18,127 nucleotides of DNA from M55B157 sp965657825 (lineage in GTDB: Bacteria > Actinomycetota > Actinomycetes > S36-B12): contig CBFHQG010000041.1 in assembly GCA_965657825.1 (NCBI GenBank), positions 1-18,127 of the forward strand, read 5' to 3'. The translations under genes were made by a program, and so were the position numbers. Of this stretch, positions 1 to 6,781 are shown piece after piece; the stretch's first letter is position 1, and each line of letters begins with the position of its first letter. The notes below the pieces were generated by a model that worked only from the letters and a program-made list of their open reading frames with translations, was not told the origin of the DNA and made no database searches.

Positions 1-2
1 CC

Positions 3-1946
3 GGGCTCTTCCTCGCGATGCTGCCACTCACGGTGATATCTGCCGCGGATGCGACGTCGGTTTCGCCAGCCACGATCACCACATGCGCAGCAACATCGCA
101 ACAAGCATCCAAGTTCGCCGGCGGTAGTGGAACGAGCGCCGACCCGTTTCAGGTCGATGACACCGAGGCCCTCACTGCCATCAACTCCGATGACAACACG
201 AGAGCGTGCGCTTACACGTTGACCGCCGACCTCACACTCAGCGGCGAGTGGGTGCCCATTGGTATGTACGACAGCAGCGGGAACAACACTTCTAGCTTCA
301 GTGGCATATTTGATGGAAATGGGAAATCAATATCTGGAATGAGCATCACGTCCACTATCGGACAACATGATTCTGCAGGGCTTTTCGGTCATGTAGCCGG
401 TGGTCAGGTGAAGAATCTCAGCATCGCTGGGACTATTGCCATCAACACCCACAACAACGGCACCACGGGCAATTATCAGGGACTTCTAGCCGGCGTGATC
501 GACGGCTCGACTGTCACAAATGTCCACGTGACGGGCAGCAACACGGGAAGTCAATATCTCGGTGGTCTCGTCGGCGCGGTGCTTGGCACGGCAGACATCA
601 TCGGCAGTTCCGCTGACGTGAGTGTCCAAACGACGTATGAACATGCATGGAACGTTGGCGGTCTCGTCGGTTATGCCTCCGGTCCCTGCGTTGTACGGGG
701 CTCCTGGGCGGCTGGTGCCGTCAGTGGCACGAGCTTCACAGGCGGCCTTGTCGGCGGGATTTGGCCATCCGCACTCGGCTCCTGCCGGATCGAGGAGTCC
801 TATTCGACGGGTAATGTCACAGCTTCCAAAACCTCCTCGGGTGGCCTGGTTGGGTTGGTCAACAGCAATCCCGCCTCCGTGGGAGGCGCTGTCATCCGCA
901 ACTCGTTTGCCTCAGGTACCGTCACTGGAGCTCGAGGCGACATCGGCGGCCTCATTGGCAAGATCAATGCTTCAGGGAATGCTTTCAACCACGTCGTTGC
1001 TGACTCATATGCGATGGGAACGGTGTCATTCTCCGGGTCGGGAACCACCACCGCTATCGGAGGATTGATTGGCACGATGGGCACAGGTACCGGACCGCCT
1101 GTCATTACGAACTCGTTCTGGGATACCCAAACCTCCGGACAGGCCACCTCCGCTGGCGGCACCGGGTTGAGCACAGCTGCGATGAAGACCGTCTCCACCT
1201 TCGCTGATGCTGACTGGGCGATCGACTGCGCGAGCGGTCCGAGCACATGGAGCATCGACCCAGCCGTCAACAACGGCTACCCCCACCTCACCGGCAATGT
1301 CGGCCCCACCGGCTGCAACTCCACGCCCCCCACATCACCATCTCCGCCGGCTCCGATACCCCCCACCCCAGCCGGGGCACCCACCGGGCTTTCCGTGGAA
1401 AGTCCCACCTCCACCACCGCTGACCTCACCTGGAACGCACCCGCAACGAGTGGCAGCTACTCCATCAGCACCTACCAGGTCACCACCACACCCAGCAGCG
1501 CCGGATGCCTCACCACCATCAGCACCTGCACCATCACCCGGCTGACCCCCGACACCACCTACACCGTGAAAGTCCGCGCCCTCACCGGCGCCGGCTGGTC
1601 CCCCTGGTCTGAGACCCTCACCCTCACCACACCGCCCGAACCCCCCGCACCGGCCATCGTGATCACCGGTGCCCGAGGTGATGGCAACTACAAACGCACC
1701 ATCTACGTCTCCGGCACCACCACCGGAATCACCGGCACCACCCTCACCCCCCAAATCCAACTCGGCACCACCCGCACCACCATCACCGGCAAAGCCAAGA
1801 TCACCCCCAACACCGACGGCAACTTCACCTGGAAACGACGCACCCCCACCGCCGCCCGCATCACCTTCGTCACCACCACACCCACCAGCGACACCATCCG
1901 CAGCCACACCCTCACCATCCCCGCCCCTGGAAAACCGGGCACGTAA
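3..1946 (+). CDS. Secreted GLUG-repeat protein with FN3 and C-terminal module (5' partial)
   Basis: The frame is open to the left edge. The first ATG (18) lies inside a hydrophobic stretch ending in ISAADA, so the true start and the signal-peptide n-region are probably outside the window. Numbering from that Met: residues about 118-375 hold roughly eight GLUG-type repeats (GGLVG/GGLIG, then a beta strand ending SxxxGxV), expected to form a beta-solenoid. A Pro/Ser linker follows (about 436-453), then a fibronectin type III domain (about 454-538), then a roughly 95-residue module (about 546-642) that resembles the end of the secreted protein at 4056-5768. There is no LPXTG motif or C-terminal membrane helix. 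A role in surface adhesion or carbohydrate contact is inferred from the architecture only. The N-terminal part uses codons such as ATA, TCA and GGA, whereas the FN3 and C-terminal parts are almost uniformly C-ending and ACC-rich. It is convergent with the rhomboid gene. Confidence 0.8.
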   Translation, partial: GLFLAMLPLTVISAADATSVSPATITTCAATSQQASKFAGGSGTSADPFQVDDTEALTAINSDDNTRACAYTLTADLTLSGEWVPIGMYDSSGNNTSSFSGIFDGNGKSISGMSITSTIGQHDSAGLFGHVAGGQVKNLSIAGTIAINTHNNGTTGNYQGLLAGVIDGSTVTNVHVTGSNTGSQYLGGLVGAVLGTADIIGSSADVSVQTTYEHAWNVGGLVGYASGPCVVRGSWAAGAVSGTSFTGGLVGGIWPSALGSCRIEESYSTGNVTASKTSSGGLVGLVNSNPASVGGAVIRNSFASGTVTGARGDIGGLIGKINASGNAFNHVVADSYAMGTVSFSGSGTTTAIGGLIGTMGTGTGPPVITNSFWDTQTSGQATSAGGTGLSTAAMKTVSTFADADWAIDCASGPSTWSIDPAVNNGYPHLTGNVGPTGCNSTPPTSPSPPAPIPPTPAGAPTGLSVESPTSTTADLTWNAPATSGSYSISTYQVTTTPSSAGCLTTISTCTITRLTPDTTYTVKVRALTGAGWSPWSETLTLTTPPEPPAPAIVITGARGDGNYKRTIYVSGTTTGITGTTLTPQIQLGTTRTTITGKAKITPNTDGNFTWKRRTPTAARITFVTTTPTSDTIRSHTLTIPAPGKPGT

Positions 1947-1963
1947 ATCTCCGGATAGATCTC

Positions 1964-2000
1964 CGGGTGGAAAGTGCCCGAATCGGGCCTGATCCACCCG
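1964..2000. terminator. Nested hairpin, candidate bidirectional terminator
   Basis: Outer arms CGGGTGGA (1964-1971) and TCCACCCG (1993-2000) pair perfectly. Inside them GCCCG (1976-1980) pairs with CGGGC (1984-1988) around an AAT loop. The structure starts 17 bp after the stop of the GLUG gene, and the convergent rhomboid gene ends 65 bp further on. No run of T follows on either strand, so an intrinsic terminator of the classical kind is not certain. GC-rich hairpins without a T-run are common after actinobacterial genes. Confidence 0.5.
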
Positions 2001-2013
2001 AAGAAGGGCTATT

Positions 2014-2058
2014 TACACCGGTGTAGTTCTCCCCAGTTGGGGATAACCCTGTGGATAT
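2014..2058. other. Palindrome, short hairpin and two DnaA-box-like 9-mers
   Basis: This intergenic stretch holds a perfect 12-bp palindrome TACACCGGTGTA (2014-2025) and a CCCCA/TGGGG inverted repeat (2031-2042). It also holds two same-strand 9-mers, TGGGGATAA (2038-2046) and TGTGGATAT (2050-2058). Each 9-mer differs by one base from the DnaA box TGTGGATAA, and they are spaced 12 bp start to start. The function is unknown. A DnaA-binding role is inference from similarity alone. Confidence 0.35.
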
Positions 2059-2064
2059 CTCCCT

Positions 2065-2934
2065 TTAGCCGATCCCCAATGGGGCCACGTAGGCCTCGAT
2101 CTGTCCCGTTCGCCACATCGTTACCACGCCCAACACCAGCAGCACCGCACCGGTGCCGATGACCTGCCAGGCCACTCGCCAGTCCCGCATCATCGGCGGG
2201 GTGTGGACGAGCACCGCGGCCATCGCGGCTCCCACCACCAGGCCGCCGAGATGGGCCCGCCAGTCGATACCCGGGGCGATGAACCCGATCACCACGTTGA
2301 TGCCGAGCAGGATCACGACCTGGCGGATATCGGTGCGCAACCGCCGACCAGCCACGATGAGCGCACCCATCAAACCGAAGATCGCCCCCGACGCCCCCAC
2401 CGACACGGTGCGGATGTCACTGAAGGCGTAGGAGGCGACCGATCCGCCGAGTGCCGCGATGAGATACAGCACCGTGAACCGCACGTGGCCGAGCACCCGT
2501 TCCAGCGCCGGACCGAGGGCGAAGAGCACGTACATGTTGAACGCTACGTGCAGGAACGACCCGTGCAGGAACGCCGAGGTGAGCAGCCGCCACCACTGCC
2601 CCTCGATGGCGATGCCGTAGGGCCACATCCCGTAGTCGATGGCGAGTTCATTGATCCCGACGAGTAGTTGCACACCGAAGATCGCGACGTTGATCGCGAT
2701 GAGTCCGTAGGTGACCAGTGGCCGGGTGATCAGGTGGGCCCCGGCGACCGTCATGGGCTGGCGCACGGAAGCGGCGGCCGCCCCCACACAGTCCGGACAC
2801 TGGAAGCCCACACTCGCCACCTGCATGCACTCCGGACACACCGGATTGCCGCAGCGGGTGCAGCGGACGTAGGTGGGCCGATCAGGGTGCCGGTAGCAGC
2901 CGGGTGCGATCGGCGCGGGGGATGGTTCGCTCAC
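2065..2934 (-). CDS. Rhomboid family intramembrane serine protease
   Basis: A 289-residue polytopic membrane protein. The N-terminal 50 residues hold a zinc-ribbon/B-box-like cysteine cluster (CYRHP at 13-17, CTRC 25-28, CPEC 33-36, CPDC 46-49), a common extension on actinobacterial rhomboids. The rhomboid core follows, with about six membrane segments from about residue 72. The conserved HGSFLHVAFNM loop (124-134) is present, the nucleophile is Ser182 in GASGAIFG, and the partner is His228 in the AHLGG segment of the last core helix. An extra hydrophobic helix is found near the C-terminus. It should cleave membrane substrates within the bilayer, but the substrate is unknown. The start is GTG with no strong Shine-Dalgarno. 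It follows the cyclophilin gene after 27 bp, so co-transcription is likely. Confidence 0.88.
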   Translation of the reverse strand: MSEPSPAPIAPGCYRHPDRPTYVRCTRCGNPVCPECMQVASVGFQCPDCVGAAAASVRQPMTVAGAHLITRPLVTYGLIAINVAIFGVQLLVGINELAIDYGMWPYGIAIEGQWWRLLTSAFLHGSFLHVAFNMYVLFALGPALERVLGHVRFTVLYLIAALGGSVASYAFSDIRTVSVGASGAIFGLMGALIVAGRRLRTDIRQVVILLGINVVIGFIAPGIDWRAHLGGLVVGAAMAAVLVHTPPMMRDWRVAWQVIGTGAVLLVLGVVTMWRTGQIEAYVAPLGIG

Positions 2935-2961
2935 GGCTGCATCGGATGGGCGAGCATGAAC

Positions 2962-3504
2962 CTAGGCGCGCTCGATGGTGACCCCGGTGATGGTGATCGG
3001 CTCTACGGGACGATCCTGCGCACCTGTTGGTACGGCCGCGATCGCATCGACCACGTCACGTGAGGGCTGATCGGCGACCTCGCCGAAGATCGAGTGCTTG
3101 AAGTTCAACCAGTCGGTCGCAGCGACGGTGATGAAGAACTGCGAACCGTTCGTGTTGGGGCCCGCATTGGCCATCGCCAGCAGATAGGGCCGATCGAAGG
3201 TGAGCTCGGGGTGGAACTCATCCTCGAAGCGGTAGCCGGGGCCACCGGTGCCGGTGCCCAGTGGATCGCCGCCTTGGATCATGAAGTTCGGGATCACGCG
3301 ATGGAAGATCGTGCCGTCATACAGCGGGGCGGTCGACTTCGCCCGGGCCTGCGGATCGGTCCACTCGGCCGTTCCCTCGGCCAGCCCGACGAAGTTCTTC
3401 ACCGTCTTCGGGGCGTGATCGGGGTAGAGGGCCAGGCGGATGTCGCCCTTATTGGTGTGCAGGGTGGCATAGGTCGTCGTCGGGATTGAAGTGGGGGATG
3501 TCAT
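2962..3504 (-). CDS. ppiA: Cyclophilin-type peptidyl-prolyl cis-trans isomerase
   Basis: Catalyses proline cis-trans isomerisation during protein folding. The 180-residue protein is a single cyclophilin domain without a signal peptide or membrane helix, so it is expected in the cytoplasm. Active-site residues known from human CypA are visible: Arg69 and Phe74 in FHRVIPNFMIQGGD, Gln77, Asn113 in MANA, Gln122 and Phe124 in GSQFFIT, and Trp132/Leu133/His137 in DWLNFKH. The frame extends 53 codons upstream, but that extension overlaps the SRPBCC gene and has no cyclophilin character. The ATG at 3504 overlaps the upstream TGA as ATGA, which favours translational coupling and fixes this start. Cyclophilins of this type are often found near gyrA/tRNA loci of Actinomycetota. 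Confidence 0.93.
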   Translation of the reverse strand: MTSPTSIPTTTYATLHTNKGDIRLALYPDHAPKTVKNFVGLAEGTAEWTDPQARAKSTAPLYDGTIFHRVIPNFMIQGGDPLGTGTGGPGYRFEDEFHPELTFDRPYLLAMANAGPNTNGSQFFITVAATDWLNFKHSIFGEVADQPSRDVVDAIAAVPTGAQDRPVEPITITGVTIERA

Positions 3505-3965
3505 GCGGGCAAGTCTGTCACGCCACTCTTGCGCATGTGTCGGGCCATCGACGCGAGGGAGCGTTCGAAGGCCAGGCGGGCCGCCCGGGCGATCGGGGCT
3601 GCCAGGAATCGCGGCAGTCCTCGCACCTCGATGTCCTCGACCCATTCCACCCGGGAGTTCCACTCCGTCACGGCCACCACCCGCAGGGTCACCCGGCCGG
3701 TGAGCATGGGCCCCAGCTTCTCGATCTCCGCGGTGCGCGACTCAAGGTCGAGGGACACCACACGCATCCGGTCGGGTAGGGCGGCCGGACCCACGCCGGA
3801 GGTGGCGATGAATTCCGTACCCTCCCCACCATCCCCGGAGAGGATCTCCACCCGAGTCATCGGCACCCACGCGGCATGACCCGCCCAGTCGATGAGCTCG
3901 GTGAACACCGCATCAGCGGAATACGGCAGCGTGCGGGAAGCCTCGAAGAACACGGGAGTGGGCAC
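3501..3965 (-). CDS. SRPBCC (START-like/polyketide cyclase) family protein
   Basis: A 154-residue protein beginning with the usual family opening, a short beta strand followed by the ASRTLPYSADAVFTELIDW helix. It continues with repeated amphipathic strands (RVEILS, EFIATS, MRVVSLD, TAEIEKL, RVTLRVVAV, SRVEWVEDIEV) and a long C-terminal helix rich in Arg and Ala. This is the helix-grip fold, which forms a hydrophobic ligand cavity. The ligand and any reaction are unknown. The start is GTG (3965) with a weak ribosome-binding site. The stop overlaps the cyclophilin ATG by four bases, so it is the first gene of a probable three-gene operon (SRPBCC, cyclophilin, rhomboid). The secreted-protein gene diverges 90 bp away. 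Confidence 0.8.
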   Translation of the reverse strand: MPTPVFFEASRTLPYSADAVFTELIDWAGHAAWVPMTRVEILSGDGGEGTEFIATSGVGPAALPDRMRVVSLDLESRTAEIEKLGPMLTGRVTLRVVAVTEWNSRVEWVEDIEVRGLPRFLAAPIARAARLAFERSLASMARHMRKSGVTDLPA

Positions 3966-4055
3966 CTGACGAGGCTAACCCACCGATGGGGTGGTGCATC
4001 CCCGCCGTGCGCATCCGACTTGCGTGGGCTATCAGTTTCTTGATGGAGTGGCGGG

Positions 4056-5768
4056 GTGATGCAGATGACCTCATTCCGTGCCCCTGCGATCCTCACCGGC
4101 GCAGCCCTCCTCCTGGCAGGCCTCGTCCCGGCCACCGTGTCGGCGGCCGAGGGTTGGACCGTGCAGGACGTGACTCAATCCGATCAGATCATCGAACCCC
4201 GGACCTCCCTGGCTTTGGATCCCACGGCCGGTTCGGTCCTGGTCGATTCCAGTGGGGTCCGGCACATGGCCTACCTCGACGAGGGTGCGTTGATGGTCGT
4301 CAGTTCCGCAGTCGGAGAGTCCGGCGGACAGTGGGGGACCCCCGTCACCGCGATGCCCGCCACTGAAGTCGGCGATATCGATGAGGTCCATCTGGTTGAG
4401 CAGTCCGGGGAGTTGACCCTCGTCTGGCTGGACGAGGCACCTGAGGGATTCACCGATAAGAAGCGGGTCGCCTACACCCAGACCAGCGGTGGGGTGTGGA
4501 CGCAGCGCATGACGGTGTTCCGCTCGGCGATCTACGTGACCAAGAACATTTCGATCGCCACCAGTGGAACCGATGTGTACGTCGCCTATCAGCGGGCAGG
4601 CAGTCCGGTCGCAGGCAACGATGAACCGTTGATCTACCGCATCCCTCCCGTCACCGAATCGGCGGTCGACCCGGGTGAGCAGCTGCCGGTCATCCCCGAT
4701 GTCACGTACATCAACGACGGCTACCTCGTGGCCAGCGGCCCGCACCACCTGGCCTACGCGTGGATGCAGGAGGACGGATTTGCTTCGGCACCACCATGGC
4801 CGCTCTTCATCTCGTTCTTCGATATGCGCACCCAGGAGTGGTCGACACCCCAGCAGATCGATGACCGCGTCTACGAGTTGTCGATGTCCGGATCGAGTTC
4901 TCCGAGCGCCAGCGGTGCAACAGGCATGCTCGTCTGGGAGCAGACGGAGGGAGATCGACGGATCGGGTCGGCGACGCTGCGTGATGGCGCGATCGATCAG
5001 CCCCGCGGTGCCACGCCCTTCGATCTGGCTGACGCCGATCTGCTGAGCGTGCGGTGGAACTCCGATGCCGACTCCGCACTGGCCGCATGCTTCTGTCGAT
5101 CAGCGACGCTGCCGAGTTCGCAGGCGTGGGGGGTGCGCGGGATGCAGATTCCCGCAACCGGGGACGTGCCCGCCTTCACCGTCATCTCCCAGCAGACACC
5201 GACGATGGTGCGCCGGCTGAATCTGGCCGCGCCCGAGACCGGCCCCCTCGTCGGCACCGTGACCTGGCAGGACTCCGATCGCCGCGATTCCTCCATCTTC
5301 GCCGCTTCCTTCGGCGCAGGTGGCTGGTCCTCGGTCACCGATCTGGGCTCGGGTCAATGGCCACTGGCCGTGCCCAGCAGTGGACCGGATGTGCTGTGGT
5401 GGTCGACCGACGCGGTCTACACCCTGACCAATGCCACGACGACGCATGAACCGCGCCCGGCCCCGCAACCGGATCCGTCGACCATCACCGTCCTCATCGA
5501 AGGATCACGCACCGCGAAGCGCGTCATCACGGTGACTGGCTCGACCACCGGTGCGGCCGACGGCACCCTGGCCATCCCCTCGGTGAAGAAGGTGAAGAAG
5601 GGCAAGCGTTGGCAGACGCTCGCTGGCGTGCCGATCACCGTCGATCGTTCCGGCGATGGACGATTCGAGTTCGACATCGCCAAGGCCAATCCCCGACTGA
5701 CCTATCGGGTGTATGTGACCGTCGCTGAGGAGAAGTCGAACCTGATCACGATCCGCAAGTCCCGATAA
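4056..5768 (+). CDS. Secreted beta-rich protein of unknown function with C-terminal module
   Basis: A 570-residue protein with a clear Sec signal peptide: a hydrophobic core AILTGAALLLAGLV and a likely cleavage after VSA near residue 30. The middle (about 35-465) alternates strands and turns with repeated patterns such as VRHMAYLD, ELTLVWLD and VYVAYQR, suggesting a beta-propeller like that of BNR/sialidase-like proteins. I see no diagnostic Asp box or catalytic set, so no enzyme is claimed. A Pro-rich spacer (about 466-474) leads to a terminal domain (about 476-570) that resembles the end of the GLUG protein. GTG 4056, ATG 4059 and ATG 4065 are all possible starts. GGAG at 4045-4048 is 7 bases before the first and 10 before the second. 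It is transcribed toward the origin, opposite to its neighbours. Confidence 0.78.
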   Translation: MMQMTSFRAPAILTGAALLLAGLVPATVSAAEGWTVQDVTQSDQIIEPRTSLALDPTAGSVLVDSSGVRHMAYLDEGALMVVSSAVGESGGQWGTPVTAMPATEVGDIDEVHLVEQSGELTLVWLDEAPEGFTDKKRVAYTQTSGGVWTQRMTVFRSAIYVTKNISIATSGTDVYVAYQRAGSPVAGNDEPLIYRIPPVTESAVDPGEQLPVIPDVTYINDGYLVASGPHHLAYAWMQEDGFASAPPWPLFISFFDMRTQEWSTPQQIDDRVYELSMSGSSSPSASGATGMLVWEQTEGDRRIGSATLRDGAIDQPRGATPFDLADADLLSVRWNSDADSALAACFCRSATLPSSQAWGVRGMQIPATGDVPAFTVISQQTPTMVRRLNLAAPETGPLVGTVTWQDSDRRDSSIFAASFGAGGWSSVTDLGSGQWPLAVPSSGPDVLWWSTDAVYTLTNATTTHEPRPAPQPDPSTITVLIEGSRTAKRVITVTGSTTGAADGTLAIPSVKKVKKGKRWQTLAGVPITVDRSGDGRFEFDIAKANPRLTYRVYVTVAEEKSNLITIRKSR

Positions 5769-5797
5769 CGCGCAGGTGCGCACTCGTGGGAGAAGGG

Positions 5798-5870
5798 TGG
5801 AGGCTAGGGGACTCGAACCCCTGACTTCTGCCTTGCAAAGGCAGCGCTCTACCAGCTGAGCTAAGCCCCC
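5798..5870 (-). tRNA. tRNA-Ala (anticodon TGC)
   Basis: On the minus strand the gene begins GGGGGCTTAGCTCAG and folds into a full cloverleaf with anticodon TGC (CTTTGCAAA loop) and T-arm GGTTCGAGTCC. The acceptor stem GGGGGCT/AGCCTCC contains the G3:U70 wobble that marks alanine tRNAs. The discriminator is A. The next bases read CCC, so CCA is not encoded and must be added after processing. Confidence 0.97.
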
Positions 5871-5874
5871 GGTG

Positions 5875-5890
5875 CCGGGAGCAAGCCCGG
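5875..5890. other. Small hairpin between DLW-39 and tRNA-Ala
   Basis: CCGGG (5875-5879) pairs with CCCGG (5886-5890) around a six-base loop, four bases before the tRNA-Ala 5' end in transcript order. It may help processing of the joint transcript or be incidental. No T-run follows. Confidence 0.35.
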
Positions 5891-5906
5891 AGTAACGGGT
5901 GGGAGG

Positions 5907-6032
5907 TCAGCGCAGATCGGGCTCTGCGGTGGCCTCAGTCCACAGATCGTCCTCGGCCTTGGAGGCCGCGATCTGCCGGTACACGAGGTAGCCGATACCG
6001 GCCAGGGCGATGAGCAGCAATAGTTTCTTCAT
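5907..6032 (-). CDS. DLW-39 family small protein
   Basis: A 41-residue protein. The start MKKLLLLIALAGIGYLVY gives two lysines and a hydrophobic helix. A short charged tail follows with the family-defining Asp-Leu-Trp (residues 29-31, in EDDLWTEAT). The family is named for this motif and its length of about 39 residues. It is actinobacterial and found near gyrA, and its function is unknown. The N-terminal helix makes it a likely single-pass membrane peptide. The ATG (6030-6032) lies one base past the tRNA-Ile discriminator base, leaving no room for an independent leader. The only Shine-Dalgarno-like AGG is inside the tRNA acceptor stem. tRNA-Ala follows after 36 bp, so the gene is sandwiched between two tRNAs. 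Confidence 0.88.
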   Translation of the reverse strand: MKKLLLLIALAGIGYLVYRQIAASKAEDDLWTEATAEPDLR

Positions 6033-6033
6033 G

Positions 6034-6108
6034 TGGGCCTAGATGGACTTGAACCATCGACCTCTTCCTTATCAGGGAAGCGCTCTAACCGAGCTGAGCT
6101 ATAGGCCC
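6034..6108 (-). tRNA. tRNA-Ile (anticodon GAT)
   Basis: The minus strand begins GGGCCTATAGCTCAG. The acceptor stem GGGCCTA/TAGGCCC is perfectly paired, the D-loop contains CGGTTAGAGCG, the anticodon loop reads CTGATAA (GAT), and the T-arm is GGTTCAAGTCC. The discriminator is A. The following bases are CAT, so CCA is not encoded, and that AT belongs to the start codon of the DLW-39 gene. Confidence 0.97.
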
Positions 6109-6138
6109 TAGCGAAACAGCCCCCCTAGGCTACACAGG

Positions 6139-6166
6139 CCCCGGCTGCGGGGTCTCCCCGGCGGGG
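6139..6166. terminator. Twin GC hairpins after DUF3566 gene
   Basis: CCCCG/CGGGG (6139-6152, GCTG loop) and CCCC/GGGG (6156-6166, GGC loop) lie directly after the TAG of the DUF3566 gene and before tRNA-Ile. There is no clean T-run, so this could be a weak terminator, an attenuating structure or a processing signal separating the gyrase mRNA from the tRNA transcript. Confidence 0.4.
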
Positions 6167-6772
6167 CTAGACCGAATCGGAGAAGGTGATCTCCACTCCC
6201 CCGGTGATACCCACCGTGAGGTTGTACAAGATCGCGAAGAGCCCGGCGAGGACGGAGACGAGGACGATCTCGACTGCGGCGATGACCACCGACGCCCCGA
6301 AGACCCGCTCGAAGGCCAACAGCGCCTCGACGTCCAATGTGGCCGTACCCGCGCCGATGATGTCGTCGACTGTCCGTGCGACGGTGAGGAAGGTGCCGCT
6401 GTAATCGAGCACCCACCAGGTCGCGGCCACCGCGGTCACGATCACCACGGCGAGGGCGACAGACAGCATGAAGCCGACCTTCATCACCGACCAGGGATTG
6501 ACCCGGGCGAGGTACAGCCGGGCTCGTCGGGGGCGAGCCGGAGTGACCGGCACCCCCTGGGCAGGGGTGTCTCCACGCTCATGAGCCTGCTGGGCATCGG
6601 GGACGTGACCGGGGGCACGCACCACCGGTGGTGGTGCCGGTACCGGCGGTGGCAGGGCTGCACCCGGTCGCGGTGGCTCATCGATACGGCGACCGATCGG
6701 GGTCGGGGCGCCCGGGGCGAGATCGGCTAGGCCCTGGGCGGGGCCCGGTGGGTTCGTCGTCTCGCTGGCCAT
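6167..6772 (-). CDS. DUF3566 domain-containing membrane protein
   Basis: A 201-residue protein. The first 80 residues are disordered and Pro-rich. A basic patch (ARPRRARLYLARVNPWSVMK) leads into the conserved DUF3566 domain with two predicted membrane helices (about 99-122 and 158-187) separated by an extracytoplasmic segment (about 123-157). The ending GGVEITFSDSV is usual for the family. The family is actinobacterial, found directly after gyrA, and its biochemical role is not established. The ATG lies 9 bp after the gyrA stop, so it is almost certainly in the gyrB-gyrA transcript. Neighbouring hairpins may end that transcript. Confidence 0.9.
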   Translation of the reverse strand: MASETTNPPGPAQGLADLAPGAPTPIGRRIDEPPRPGAALPPPVPAPPPVVRAPGHVPDAQQAHERGDTPAQGVPVTPARPRRARLYLARVNPWSVMKVGFMLSVALAVVIVTAVAATWWVLDYSGTFLTVARTVDDIIGAGTATLDVEALLAFERVFGASVVIAAVEIVLVSVLAGLFAILYNLTVGITGGVEITFSDSV

Positions 6773-6781
6773 CGCCTCAGA

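Noticed and set aside
1335..1997. A Gly-rich 220-codon minus-strand frame
   Set aside because: It is the complement of the ACC/CACC-rich FN3 region. The Gly-Gly-Asp pattern results from that bias, not from a real Gly-rich protein.
4071..4748. A 225-codon minus-strand frame opposite the secreted protein
   Set aside because: The plus-strand frame has a clear signal peptide and Shine-Dalgarno. The antisense frame has neither, nor any known motif.
5770..5781. A GCGC/GCGC hairpin as terminator between the secreted gene and tRNA-Ala
   Set aside because: The stem is only four base pairs with no T-run. It is too weak to call.
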